A DNA stretch of 64,000 bases from Trametopsis cervina (taxonomy: Eukaryota; Basidiomycota; Agaricomycetes; Polyporales; Irpicaceae). The position numbers were made by a program, and so were the translations under genes. Within the stretch, counting starts at the first letter, position 1. Every line of letters starts with the position of its first letter. The notes under the pieces are model-generated. The model was not told the DNA's origin and searched no databases. It saw only the letters and a program-made list of their open reading frames with translations. The stretch is from contig MU278357.1 of NCBI GenBank assembly GCA_022385755.1, positions 310,001-374,000 of the forward strand, given 5' to 3'. Below, in pieces: positions 1 to 11,681 of this stretch.

Positions 1-538
1 CAGGCGTAGTTTGAATACTCACCATCTTAGCCAGACCACGTGCGGTCACTATCCACCGAGCATGAATAAGTCCGTAGAGAAGCCTCGCCTGAACGTCCAA
101 CGCGCCACGCAGTTCGTCTTGGACATCGTCGTCTGAGATGAAATACTTAATGGGGGTTAATTCTAGAGAAGAAAATGCGCGGACCCAGTTGGTCTGTAAT
201 CAAGTCGAGAGCTTGAGAGTAATTAGCTACTTCGGTATTGAGCCCAGTGAGGTTGAAGCGATCAAGAATGTAGTCCTCTTCTACTTCGCAGTAATATTCG
301 TTGCCTTTCGATGACAAGAACCATGAGATCCACTATACAGAGGTAGATGAGAATCTCCTTTGGTGAGTCTTGTCAGGTTTAGTTACCGAGCTGGAGTCCT
401 GTCAGCCTGAGTGGACGAAGTGACCAAGTTAAGCTCACTTCGAGTAGTCAGAATCCGATCCAGATGAGAGGTCATCCACTATATATGGTGGTACAGTATT
501 AGCAAGACCGTAACAACGAAACGCGGGTATACCTGACT
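1..538 (-). CDS. Casein kinase II regulatory (beta) subunit, partial at the left edge
   Basis: CK2 beta is the regulatory subunit of the CK2 tetramer: it dimerises, binds the catalytic alpha subunits and steers substrate choice. The N-terminal half is present. Exon 332-185 encodes the family signature [20 protein letters not shown] followed by DRFNLTGL and [11 protein letters not shown] 52-nt intron (184-133) then joins in frame to exon 132-23, giving [26 protein letters not shown] and RGLAKM. A GTGAGT donor follows at 22-17 and the gene runs off the window, so the zinc-binding region is not seen. An acidic exon (478-439, [12 protein letters not shown]) lies upstream. Joining it to WISWF keeps phase only if a 4-nt exon (390-387) lies between a 48-nt and a 54-nt intron. 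The start codon is unresolved; an ATG spanning the junction 538/478 would give [12 protein letters not shown]. The family call is certain; the 5' end is not. Confidence 0.9.
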
Positions 539-805
539 TGGTTCTGTTCGAAGTTCGATGAGGAGCGGATGGTTTAGCGCAGTGGTGGTAGGAGGACAAG
601 CACAAATTTGATAGGCGCCATTCACATCTGAAGTCCGCGCTACAGTACCCTATGGAGCACCTCACGGATCCGCAGACCGTTACAGTACAGTACTAGATCT
701 AACAATCTGTGAACCACTATGTGCGTCGAACCAAGGCTGCGGCAGCGCCAACTTAGCCTTTGTGACTCTGTAGAGTCATTGAAGTCATCGCGGCTCCGAC
801 GCACT

Positions 806-815
806 CCTATAAAGC
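806..815 (+). promoter_or_regulatory. TATA-like box upstream of the DUF4139 gene
   Basis: TATAAAG lies about 55-60 nt before the ATG at 868, followed by a pyrimidine-rich stretch. This is a plausible core promoter spacing for a fungal gene. It rests on sequence only and no transcript start is known. Confidence 0.4.
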
Positions 816-867
816 TTTCGATAGCTCACCCCTTGGGTTGCTACTCACTCTATCCACATCTACCGCA

Positions 868-3184
868 ATGCCCTCTGTTACAGAACTAGGCCCAGCAGCG
901 AGCACTATTCAGTCTGTGACTATCTATGCCAGCAAGAAAGCAGAAGTTGTTCGAAAGTACGAGCTCAGTCTCTCGGTAAGTATCAGGTTTGCAATAATTC
1001 GTTGACATTAATCTTTGGGCTACAGGAAGGAGACAACGAAATCCAGATCGCAGGACTGTCGAGCTACATCGACCCCCAGTCTGTGAGGGTATCGGGGCTG
1101 AATGCATCAGCTCGAGTGGTAGACATCGCAATGTCTACCAGTCCTACTTCTGTGTTTCCGAAGCCGAACAGGGCTCTGCAAACCAAGAAGACCTCACTAG
1201 AGGCACAGAGGCTCATTCGACAGCAGGAAAGCGCCGCTTACTTGTCATACATGAATCATATGACGAAACACGATAATGTCCCTGCTGATCAACTTGTGCA
1301 TAGCATGCAGACAGTTGTCCAGCAGCGACAGGCTCTTCTACCAAGCATTGCCGCTCTTGACCAGGAGATTCAGGAAATCGATGATGCAATTGCATTGGAA
1401 GCTGCAAGGGAGAAAGAGACGACCGCAGCTGGACACATCACCATACACATTCTTGTGGACCCTAGCCTGTATGGATCAGCCTCTTCCACTACCCAGACCT
1501 CCAGCTCTGAGGAACCAGACGAGAACTGGAAGAGCGGTATCAGAAATGAGATTGACGCGGAGTTTGCTCCAGACATCGCTCTTCTCATGGAGGATAAAGC
1601 GAAGCAGTCGCTGAGTCTGGGCCCAATCGAGCTTGAGCAAATTGAGCGAGAGTACGAAGGGCATTTGCAACGTTATGTCTCTCTTGCCAATCAGCGATAC
1701 GAGGAAAAGCTTGCAAGCGAGAGACAAAGGAGAAAAGCCCTTGCGCCGCAACAACCCGACGAGAATACCTTCTTGCTCATGTACGGTGAGTGCAGTAATC
1801 TTTTCGCCTCGTTGATAAACTGCTCGTTCATAATGGCTCCCAGCTGTCTCCCATGCGTCCTGGAAACCGCTCTATGACGTGCATGTCGCGAATAGTCAAA
1901 ATGACGCTACTTCTCTGGTCACGTTGCAGTACCGGGCATCCATCACCCAAACGACGGGTGAGGACTGGTCCAATATACCCCTAATGCTTAGTGCTGCATC
2001 AGATTCGACTCAATCGGTTGATCTTCCACGCCTCCCGACGTACCGCATCCGTCCTCGTACGCGGTTCCTCTCCTTTCCCAATAATTCTACTTCCGTATTC
2101 GGTCCTCAACAAGCACAGCAAGCAGAACAAGCCCAGAAGCAGGTCGTGTTCACGAAAGGCCTGTTCGGATCTGCTCCTCAGGCCAACTCTGCCTTATTTG
2201 CCCACGCACAACCTGCACAGACCACCTTCTTTGGGTCGGCGAAAGAAGTAGGAAATGAGCCCGATACCTCTGACCCTGCAAAGCAGTTTGGCCACAATGC
2301 TGAGTTTGATCACGCTCAGCAGGAACGTCGCCACGGTGGGGATGGCATCCCGCTTTTCAACGAATCCGGCGCCGTCTCCAGCATCTTACGAACGACGTCT
2401 GCCTCGGTATCCTACTCCGTCAGCCATCCTGTAAAGATACCGAGCGATGGTGCGACCCATGCCGTTTCAGTTGCCACCATTCTACTCAGTGCGGATATCT
2501 CGCGAATTTGTGTGCCGCGAGTGAAGGCGGCCACGTACATTTCGTGCACGATCGTGAACAAGAGCGAGTATCATTTGCTCCCCGGGCCACTCAACGTATT
2601 TCTGGACGACAAGTTCGTGGCGCGCACCTCGATTAATGTAAGTGGACTCTTTATGTTCCCGCAGTAGGGCTGATTGCGACGGTTGTTATCAGGACATCAT
2701 GCCTAATGAGAGCTTTGTTTGCGCACTTGGCGTAGATTCCTCTCTACGGGTTACATACGAGCGTCTTCCTGGCAAGGAACAGGCTCAGTTCGGAAACTCC
2801 AATAATGATATGTTTGGTGAAAGAAAGCGAATCACGACGCATGTTGTTCGCACACATATCACGAACAAGCACCCCTTCAAGATCAGCAACCTCGTTGTGC
2901 GTGACGCGCTCCCGCTCGCCTCAACTGACTCTGTCAAGGTTACGCTCAAGAAACCGGAAGAGTTAGTTGACTCGTCTAAAGCCGCTCAAGTAGAAGACAA
3001 CATTAAGGTCAAATGGACGGAGAAGACCGAAGACAGCCACGACGCTCCAACAGGCAAATATGAATGGATCGTTGATTTGGAAGGCGGGAAAGGATGCAGC
3101 CTTGAAGCAGAGTGGGAGGTTCGCACCCCCTTACACTCCGAATGGGAAGAGGCGAAATCGGATGGAGAATACGACTGGATGTAG
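868..3184 (+). CDS. DUF4139/DUF4140 protein (mucoidy inhibitor A-like family)
   Basis: Four exons (868-975, 1026-1785, 1844-2637, 2693-3184) with introns of 50, 58 and 55 nt give 717 residues. The N-terminal part fits DUF4140 (TIYASKKAEVVRKYEL, then EGDNEIQIAGLSSYIDPQSVRV), followed by a coiled-coil-like region around residues 75-150. The DUF4139 domain begins with the hallmark SHASWKPLYDV and TLQYRASITQTTGEDW spread over exon 3, and ends with an immunoglobulin-like segment. Within this domain there is a low-complexity Gln/Ala/Phe-Gly insert (about residues 365-450). The family is widespread in fungi, animals and bacteria, but its biochemical role is not established. The gene is convergent with the TBC gene, 265 nt away. 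The start at 868 is the first ATG after a TATA-like box and keeps phase into exon 2. I am confident of the family and do not assign a function. Confidence 0.9.
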
Positions 3185-3449
3185 ACTGACCCATCCAAGT
3201 CTCCTTGTCTTGGCCATATCAGCCGTATGCCGCCGTCTCGTGAATCTTGACCTAAGTCCCCCGCTCCGTGGACATTGCTCCTGTAATTCTTTTCCTGCTG
3301 CGAGCCGCTGATGTAGTGTATTATTTGACCCAAACAAAACAAAGATATGACTGGAGCAGGCTGGACGTATTTGCACCTGTATTAGCGGACCGTAGTGTAA
3401 TGATGTACAGTAGTGAATTCAGACTCAAATTGTTACAATACTCTACAAA

Positions 3450-6400
3450 TCAAACGGTGAATTCACGCAGAGCGCCGATATGGGCTTCGCTTCGCTTCGT
3501 AATGTCCAGATGTACGACTTCGCTACGTAGTTCTAATTCGCGCTAACATGATAGAATGAGATCAGTCTGCATAAACATGCTCCACGACGGGCGCACCTTT
3601 ATAAGCTTATCTGCCCGCCACATACGGTTAGGCAGGCTCTCTAATGCCACATACATTGCTGGGACAGAGTCGCAGTCGAGCAACTCTTGCTCACTCGCCT
3701 GAAGAATGGCAAGAGCGATACGGAATAGGACGTCAAGTCCATCAACTATGAAAATGTCCCATACCCTGAAAAGGGTCTACTTCCTACGTTAGTCATTTGA
3801 TAGACATGCACGGACTGCTCTCTTACCTCAATGGGAAGACAATCTGCGAATAACGATAAGAACCAGGAGAAGCAGATCGCACCCAGGTCAACACCAAGGT
3901 TTGTGAGATGAGCATGTAGCTTTGGTAGCATGTCTCGAACGTAGTCGAGGAGAACAAGTGGGCAGGCTCGAGAGCTAATAAGAGAGGGTGAAAAGAAATC
4001 CTCTGGCAAAATGCGCTCGATAATAGCAGAAAGCATCCAGAAGGCTTCCTCTTCGTCAGCATGAACCAGGAGCAACGTTGAGGTAACCAGGTTCATCCCT
4101 TGGCAATATCCCACGGCAGGATGCCGCCTGAAACTGATGAGGCGATGCGTAAATGAAAAGAGGTCAGACGTGACCTACCGGCTGTACGCCCTCAGGACCC
4201 TACGAAGCTTGTCCACCCCAGCTCCGGTTCTTCCAAAAAAGACATTCATTGGCATAGTCCGGCCAACGTCCTTCTCTATCTCTCGGGTTACACTGTTGCT
4301 CTCGTCCACCTCGCTGAGAAGATCCGCGAAGTGCCCAGGTTCTCGCATATCTAATCCTCCGCTACACTCAAACCATACTTTAGAGCGGTACGCTAAAGGA
4401 ATGCCGTTCCTGACGAGGCGATCAAATTCCCTTCGTTCTTCTCGATTGGAGGATAAGCCCAGCTGGGCGAAACCAACAAGACCTTCGCTATGGGAAAGTT
4501 CTTCCTCATCTAGAGAAGCCCTAAGTCCAAGCATAGTCGCAGCACGGCCTTCGGAGGAAAACGCCTTGTTCACAACACCTGAAGTACTTCTTGCAGACTT
4601 GGCCCGCTGGTTCACATAAACATCCCACTCCTTCCGAAGGGTGGTCTGCCGCTGGTCATGTAGGTCCTTCAGATATAGCAGTAGATTTGTGATGGACTTA
4701 GGACAGATATGTTTGGGGGTATCTGAGTCTATGGAGAGTACTGAAGAGCTCGATTTCGTGCGGAGCTTTCTGCCGGAAGTTGCGGTAACGGTCGTAGACC
4801 GAGGCCTTATACGGGTCGACGCCGGAGAGTTGGCTCGGGAGTGTTGAGACACGGAGTCTCCGGCATGTGAGCTATGGAAAGCTGCTCGGGTGCTTGTAGT
4901 ATTGATACTACTTGCATCGCCTATATCGGTGCAGTCATGCTCGCAAGGCTCTTTCTTGATTTCAATGGAATGAGTGCTACCGTGATTATCTTCATCCGAC
5001 CAGTCGTCGTCTTCCCGTCGATCGGCAACTTTGATGCCAGTCAGGCAAGCTGGTGCAGTATTTCCACAGTGCTTGGCACGGAGGAGTAACAAGAAGTCGT
5101 AGAGTGACACCTCGTATATGAAGCCGAAGCGATCGGTCATCACCTCGCGCTGTGAGTCGGTGAGGAAGGCCGCAGCTGACACAGCATCGGAAATCGGTAG
5201 AGAGAAGTGGAAATCGCGGGCTGTAACAGGCGTATATGTCCTCGATAGATATTGAGTTGGCGGTTTGGCATCGGAAGGTATAATGGATTCTAAGGGCACA
5301 GAACCTGCTTTGGGAACCGCTGCTTGTACAGAGATAGTCGGCGGAGGCTCCGTTTGGACTTTCCGCATGACATCAACGGTAGTTTTCGAAGCTTTAGGCT
5401 GCTGCGACATGAAAGACCCGAATAGAGGCGATGCAATGGAGGAGAAGATAACAGTAGCTTGTCTGCGCGGGAAGTTCTTTGCGACTTCAGGGGCACGAGA
5501 GGTATTTCCACCGGTTTCAGACGAGCTATCTTGATTGCCTACGGGAAGTATAAGATTCGTTGGAGCTTTCTGAACGTTGGTATTCCGACGAGCCTTTTCT
5601 CTTCTTTCCTTAATCACGTCACGGATATCCAGCCCTTCGTCCCGAGCGTTACGTACAAGCTCATAGGCAAGATCTGCGATGAGTGAACTAGTCCCTTGTC
5701 CGTCAATCAAGACACTAGCAGCATCAGACGTCATAACCCTCGTAGCGTTAACAATCGCACGTAGAGAAGAACCCTGGGGCTGCTGGCTGTCTGGAGTTGT
5801 GGTAGGAGATATCAAGGATCCGGCTCCTTGAGAAGCACTTGATAGATCTGCATGAGCTGAAGATCCATCGGCAAGCGAAGGTGCAGGTTGAACTTCCAGA
5901 GATGAGTTCGTGGTGAAGACGTCTGAATCTGTGGTTGACGATATGTCTGCAGTAGGCGGGGGCCGCCGTTTATGACCAGAATCAGAAGAAGGGTTAAGTA
6001 GGGAAAATCCCAGGGTGCCAAACACGCTTCTTGAACTCGTCTTGCGATGTCGGCTCCGTCGTGGCCGTGCGCCAGGGTCCACTGACGATGGATCCGGGGA
6101 GGACGATCGGACAACGTCAATGGCAGAGGCTCCTTCCGCCTCAGACACAGATTCTGCAGGACTGAAGATCGCGGATGATGTTCTGGTCCTCGCCTTCTTT
6201 TGCCACCAAGTGCCCATCCAGTCTCCAATAGACCCGCGATCCGAACGCGACGACTCAGCATCGCTAGAGGGATGCAGAAACCCATCTTGAGGGTCGTGCT
6301 CGTCCTTGTGCTCATGATTATGGGCTGTGCCTGTGGGAGTAGTCTGTGGAGGTGTTGACGAGTCTTCCTGCGAAACATCCAGATCGGTGGGGGTAATAGC

Positions 6401-7318
6401 AATGCTTGAAGAGGCACGTATACTAGCGTCGTCGGAAAAAGATCTCGCCATAGGTACCTCATCCTCGATGGCCTCCGTCAGTGATTCGGTTAAAGACTGC
6501 ACAGTGTCAGTATACAAGATACGTACAGGATGACGGGGTAATTATTCACCAATAAACTCTGCTTCTTCCGTGGGGCATGGTCCTCTTCTTCATCGTCTGT
6601 GAAGAGCGTTTGCAATACACGACTGGCAACATCCCGTTCATCAGGCTGCAGTTGCCTAAGAAGTTCGGCAGCTCTTTGTCGTCTGGCGGCTTCCTTCTGC
6701 AAGAGAATCCTACGACCTTCTTCCAGCTCAGTCCGTGCTTTAGACAACTTGTGAACAGCGGAAGACAGTACCCGAAGGGTCGTGTGATATGGATTGCTGG
6801 ACTGTTCAGCTGGTGAATTGACATGACTGACTCGGGACACAGTAGATTGAATGGCCGTATCTGAATATTCGTGCCATCGAATACCCAAGATCTCAGAAGC
6901 ATTGCTTGCCCCGAGCTCCTGGTCTACTTCTTGTCGTAAGTCTTCGTCGAAAAGAGAAGTTCCAAAGGCGTCACTTGAAGATTCCACTACAATAAGTGGA
7001 GGTGCCGTATGAGCTGGTCTATTATCTGCCCTTAGCACGATTACGCCGCCGGATCACTGTAACTTACATCGACCTTCGTCTTACCGTCTTCCCTCTGACA
7101 CTGCCATCCCAATTTTGCCCCGGTCTTTCCGAGTTATCGTTGGTGGATTTCTCCAGCTGTGCTCTCAGAGCAAAGTAATTGTCAGAATTCCTAGTCGGGC
7201 CACTTGACTCCTCCTGCACGCCACTTCTGCGCTTTCTCCTGGAGCTGCTGATGAGGTCGTCTGCAAGCAACGGATGAGCATGGGTAGGCGTCTTGATGGT
7301 CGCAGACGTCGAGGCCAT
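3450..7318 (-). CDS. TBC-domain Rab GTPase-activating protein
   Basis: Six exons (7318-7068, 7030-6550, 6496-4179, 4127-3827, 3776-3597, 3542-3450) sum to 1,207 residues with all phases consistent. The TBC domain occupies roughly residues 940-1175. It begins GIPLAYRSKVWFECSGG and carries both catalytic fingers: IEKDVGRT supplies the arginine (IxxDxxR motif) and VGYCQGMN the glutamine (YxQ motif), so it should stimulate GTP hydrolysis on a Rab GTPase. The domain closes with MWRADKLI and a short C-terminal helix read from the last exon. The first 940 residues are mostly Ser-rich and disordered, with a charged coiled-coil segment around residues 165-230. The specific Rab target cannot be read from sequence. 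The first intron as modelled is only 37 nt, so the N-terminus is the weakest part; the other introns are 50-54 nt. Confidence 0.88.
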
Positions 7319-7637
7319 TCATTGAAAGAGTCTTACAATAGTAAGACTATCGCGAGGATGAAGCTATGAGATTAGAGACACCTGGAATGTATAGCTGAGG
7401 AACGAGGCGCGAGCATGACATTACTTGAATATTGCTGCACTACTTATTTGTCAATGTTTACCCTCCCGACGCAGCCCATCGTCCCGAACCGATACTTACC
7501 ACCCCCCGGGAATATGGCGCTGTATGCGGCATTGTCCCAATTCCCTACATGCCAGGGCAGCCGTGCCTACATACTAATATACGCAAGAAAATTATGTTGA
7601 TCGTATACTAGGTGACGAAGCAGTGTAACGATTGCTA
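7319..7637. other. Short intergenic region between the TBC gene and PWP1
   Basis: This 319-nt spacer lies upstream of the TBC gene and downstream of the PWP1 stop. It must hold the TBC promoter and the PWP1 3' end. I see no convincing TATA box, repeat or RNA gene in it. Confidence 0.5.
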
Positions 7638-9668
7638 CTAGTCGTCGCCCTCACCTCCACTGCTATCTTCATCGTCGCTAGCGACACCAATAACACCACC
7701 ACTTGTCCTTTCTTTCACGGAACGACCAGCCTCTGCCAGTTTGGATGCGAGCGACTTGCGAGCACCCGCATTTGCAGCGATGTCCCACACCTGAACTTTT
7801 GCTTTTGAACCCGCTGCAGCCAGTGTGAGCGAGTCGTCCGGCGACCATGAAACCGAGAAGACCTTCCCCTGAAAACAAAGTTCAAGAGCCGCATGTGTCA
7901 TTGACAACGAAGATATACTCACTACTCCAAGGTCTCGCGAAGTTACCAGGCTCACTTGGCGCTTGTTGAGATCGGTGTCCTCGTTGATATTCCAGACCTT
8001 CACCATCTTATCTGATCCACCAGTGGCGATACACCCTCGTATGTGAGGATTTACATCGAGTGCGGACACCTCGCCGTCATGAGCTGACAACGTGAAACGG
8101 GCAGGCGATGGTCCGCTGGCGTTCGACGGAAGGGTTCGTGCATCAAAGTTGAGGACAATCCCATTCTCCAACGACACCTATAAAGCCGTTATAACCAATG
8201 GAGAAAGTGCAGACAGCAGGGAACTAACATAGAAGGAATGTGCTTCCCAAGGGTCCCATCGCAATGCCTCCACATCTGCCCCAAGTACAGCGCCAACACC
8301 TGTGTCTGGAGCACGAGAATCGAAAGTTCGCACTGTTCGATCATAACTACCCGTCAGGAGAACGGTTGGTTCTTTCTCGTTCCACTGCACCGCTTGAACC
8401 TTATCCGTGTGTATCGAAAAGCTTCGCAGTGCTCCCTGGCCTTCTTCACCTTCTCCGCTTATTGTCGGATCTCTATTTAGGTCCCATAGCTTGACCGTTC
8501 GATCTGCGGAAGCACTAGCCAATAGGTTGCGATGAGTCTTATTCCATGACAGGGACAGTACAGCGTCAACGTGATAGGCTGCCGAAACCTGACGCTGCTT
8601 CATCTTCCTACGCTTTTTCTTGCCTGTGCCGAGAGGAGTCGGTATGTGTGCAGCAGTTTTGTCGGGACGACCAAGGACCATATCAGGATACATAGCCTCG
8701 ACCGTGTCCAACGACCATATTTCAATCTCGGGTTCCATGGTACCTACAGCGATGTAGTTCCCAAATTGCTTCGCGGGACTGTCGCCCGATCCTTTGGCGG
8801 AGGGAGAGGTAACGGGCGGGAAGTCGAGCCATTCCAAGCAGAGAGGGAATGACGGAAGCATCAAGTCGTGGTGCACATACAAGTCTTCTTCAGAATCGTC
8901 GTAGACATATATTTCCAACTGAGATATCTCATCTTCGGTTTTGGCGACTACCAGGAGGTTGTCGGAAGGGTACACTTCAAGTTCTTCCCTTTCGGGGTCT
9001 TGATCCTCTGGATCCTGTTCCGAAAAATAAGATATAGGCCTTATTATCAACAACAATATCACATACCCCCTTCATGGTGATGTAAGGATCTTCATCGTTA
9101 TTGCGATAGTAAGTTAACCCTTTGATGTTACTGAAGGGTCCCATAGCTGATTGACAGTCCATCAACAGACCGAGATTATAGCAGAGAAAGCATACCAGGC
9201 ATGGAATCGTCTTCGTCATAATTCTCTAGGTCGTACTCCTCTAATTCATCTCCTGCTTCTGTTTTATGAAGCGCTGAATCCTCATCCATGGGCACGTCCT
9301 CATCTATAGCCTTCTCGTCTTCGCTTAGACCTTGTTCAGTCAAGACTCTCCTTCGGTTGAGTCTTAATGATGTACTCACTCTACCCAGCCTTCATCGTCT
9401 CCGTCTTCGTCTGCATCGTCTGCCTCTTCCCCTTCTGCGCCCTTGCCCATACCTTGCGCAGCTTTATGCGCTCGCTCAAGCTCCTGCTTCGCATCTTCGA
9501 GCTCAATACGGGCCAGTGCGCTAACACGTTCCAGTTCACTGTCGTCAAGGACATATTTCTCGGGATGTCGGGCAGCAACTCCTCTTTTGACCCTAAACAA
9601 TTGTCAATTCTTGAACCTAGATATAGCTGGTTTACCGACCAAGAAACACAAGATATCAAGCTAGTCAT
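7638..9668 (-). CDS. PWP1: PWP1, WD40 nucleolar ribosome-assembly factor
   Basis: Seven exons (9668-9640, 9592-9380, 9323-9196, 9146-9067, 9014-8229, 8177-7923, 7868-7638) give 573 residues in phase. The N-terminus reads SCVSWVKRGVAARHPEKY then VLDDSELERVSALARIELED, the conserved PWP1 opening. An acidic linker follows, then GPFSNIKGLTYY and ITMKG, and a WD40 propeller with typical repeat ends (VKLWDLN, VQVWDI, VKVWNIN). The tail is acidic (SDDEDSSGGEGDD). PWP1 acts in the nucleolus in 25S rRNA processing and large-subunit assembly. The first intron uses a less common GTCGGT donor, needed to make the SW-VKRG codon. The gene lies head-to-tail between the TBC and aldo-keto reductase genes. Confidence 0.95.
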
Positions 9669-9980
9669 CTTTCAGTTTTCCTCAGCATCCGCCGCGTGAG
9701 TCGCGAGAGTTTGTCTGTACTTAGGCGCAAGAGTTACGTTTTGAAAGTTTGAGGAAAGCTGCAGCGGTCAAAAATTCAATTCGAAGATTCTGGGCGTTAA
9801 TTCCGAATCTCGATCATCCAGTAAATACGTCAGTTTATCGGACGCGGATTCTGCAACATATGAGTTGTATAGACTGAGAGCAGACTGTGCGCATACGTGC
9901 TCACTGTTTCAGAGTGAAGATTATACATTGTTCATGAAATCCATTTCTACAGTACATTATCTGCATCGAGGAGTATTTCA
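9669..9980. other. Intergenic region upstream of PWP1
   Basis: This 312-nt stretch separates the PWP1 start from the stop of the aldo-keto reductase gene. It contains one TACAGTA heptamer (9948-9954). I see no gene, RNA or clear core promoter in it. Confidence 0.5.
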
Positions 9981-11251
9981 TCATTCGGCATGAACGGGGT
10001 TCCATTGACAGGCCCCTTCATCTCCACGATCTAATGAATCGATTCGTCCCATGTCTTCCGTATCAAGGTCAAAATCATAGACTTGAGCATTCTCATGTAT
10101 GCGTTGGGGGTTAGAGGATTTCGGCAAAGGAGAGAAACTATCACAATTGGGTTAGATGGTGGCGAATAGTCCACTGGAATAGGGCTAACTTACCCGTGTT
10201 GAAGAGACCATCGTATAAGAATATGTGGGATATCTTTTCCATGCTATTGAATGCATCTATGAGAATACGTAGAGGGTGTGGAGGGATAAATATCTACCTT
10301 CTTCGCTATAACTGCGAAAATTGGATGGTTAAAGTCTCCTCGCACCAACGGGCAGTACGCCTGGATAACGATGTTTTCTCTCTGACAATACTCCACTATA
10401 GGTCTTTGCTGGCAGAAGGGGTGTATCTGATGGATCGTCATGAGTCACATGCTGGGATGCAGTCTTGCAAAGTCTGACCTCCACCTGGTTAACTGCGGGC
10501 AACTCGAGTCCGGCTTGACGGATTTCTTCGATATGTTTTACACCACTGGAACGAAAAGTCATTCACTATTGCCGCAAGCGACACTCTGGGACGTTGCTCT
10601 TACTAGTTGCTGACACCTATGCTCTTGAATTTGCCTTTGTTACGCTGATCTATCAACGCCCTCCATGTCGCCAGCCGACGTTCTTTACCAGAGAGGGGCG
10701 AGTGTATGAGGTATAGGTCTATATAGTCTACTCAAACAACGATAAGATAACACAACGTGATATGATCTATTGCAGTTACCGAGTCCGAATTTTTCGTAGG
10801 ATTCATCAGTAGCTCGGATAGCGGCGGCATATCCGAAGTCAGGGTGGTATATTTTTGAAGCTGTGCAGGAAGAGTCGGAGGATGGCCGTGCGCGAGGCAT
10901 ATGATGCTGCACTTACTGACGAAAAGCTCTTCACGCTTTATTCCAGATTCTCTTACAGCTCGTCCAACCTCCTCTTCGTTATCATAGTAACGAGCGGAAT
11001 CGACATGTCTGAAAAAGGATACCTTAGACCACAAACGATCGGTATTCTCCTGACCAGACTACCTGTATCCCTCCCTGAACGCGGTAATGCAACTGTCGAA
11101 ACATTTAGGGTTCTGATAGACCCCCAGTCCAATAATTGGGAGAGAATATCCTTCCAGGTCATATCAGCAGATGAGAACCGTCCTTGCGGGTCATAGGCTC
11201 ACCTGATGTAAGTCGAATTGTTGAACTTATGGTTAGCTTTGTGTCTTCCAT
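9981..11251 (-). CDS. Aldo-keto reductase
   Basis: Nine small exons (11251-11203, 11150-11063, 11008-10917, 10860-10780, 10727-10604, 10545-10479, 10426-10298, 10243-10194, 10137-9981) give 278 residues, a little shorter than the family's usual 290-330. The catalytic tetrad is complete: Asp and Tyr in HVDSARYYDNEEEVG, Lys in FVTSK, and His in DLYLIHSPL. The TIM-barrel landmarks IGLGVYQ, SIGVSNY, NQVEIHPF and ENIVIQAYCPL follow in order. Near the C-terminus, SPLPKSSNPQRIHEN is the NADPH-binding segment with its KS/R pattern. The enzyme should reduce carbonyls with NADPH in the cytosol; the substrate is unknown. The start is supported by an ATG exon (MEDTKLTISSTIRLTSG) that joins GYSLPIIGLG in phase through a 52-nt intron. 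The exons average about 90 nt. Confidence 0.93.
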
Positions 11252-11681
11252 TTCGGTGTGCGCTTTGCGCAGGCTCTGAGGTCTGGAAGGTGTTCAAGTC
11301 GCTGCCTGTGAGTCACCTTGCGACTGCGATGGTGTGTCTACTGCCGATACGCCGAGGAGCTAATGGTTCGCCCATTGGCTGTATCGGTTAGCCTCCTATA
11401 TGCTACATCCCGCTCGATAGTCATTCTTGGAAAATGAGATAGCATTCCATAAGCCTATGGTCATACTGTACTGTCCTCGCAGCGCTATACTGTAGGGTGC
11501 TCACTTGAGGCCAGGTAGCGAGATGTATCATAACGCGGAAGTCTGAGTTCTGGATGTGGTGATTCACATTCACACGTGAATTTGTTCCGGGGAACGAATA
11601 CGCGCGCATTACATTTGGCTGTTTACGCTGGCTCCCTCCGCCTCTCACCTCACCCCAACAGGTCCCTCACTGTCTCTCGAT
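11252..11681. other. Divergent promoter region between the aldo-keto reductase and the anchored membrane protein
   Basis: This 430-nt region lies between two outward-facing genes and must drive both. It carries two TACTGTA heptamers (11464-11470 and 11488-11494). I see no transposon, RNA gene or strong TATA box. Confidence 0.5.

Noticed and set aside
9594..9640. Apparent frameshift between the first two PWP1 exons
   Set aside because: Using the GTCGGT donor at 9639 instead of GTAAAC restores the conserved SWVKRG sequence in phase, so no indel is needed.
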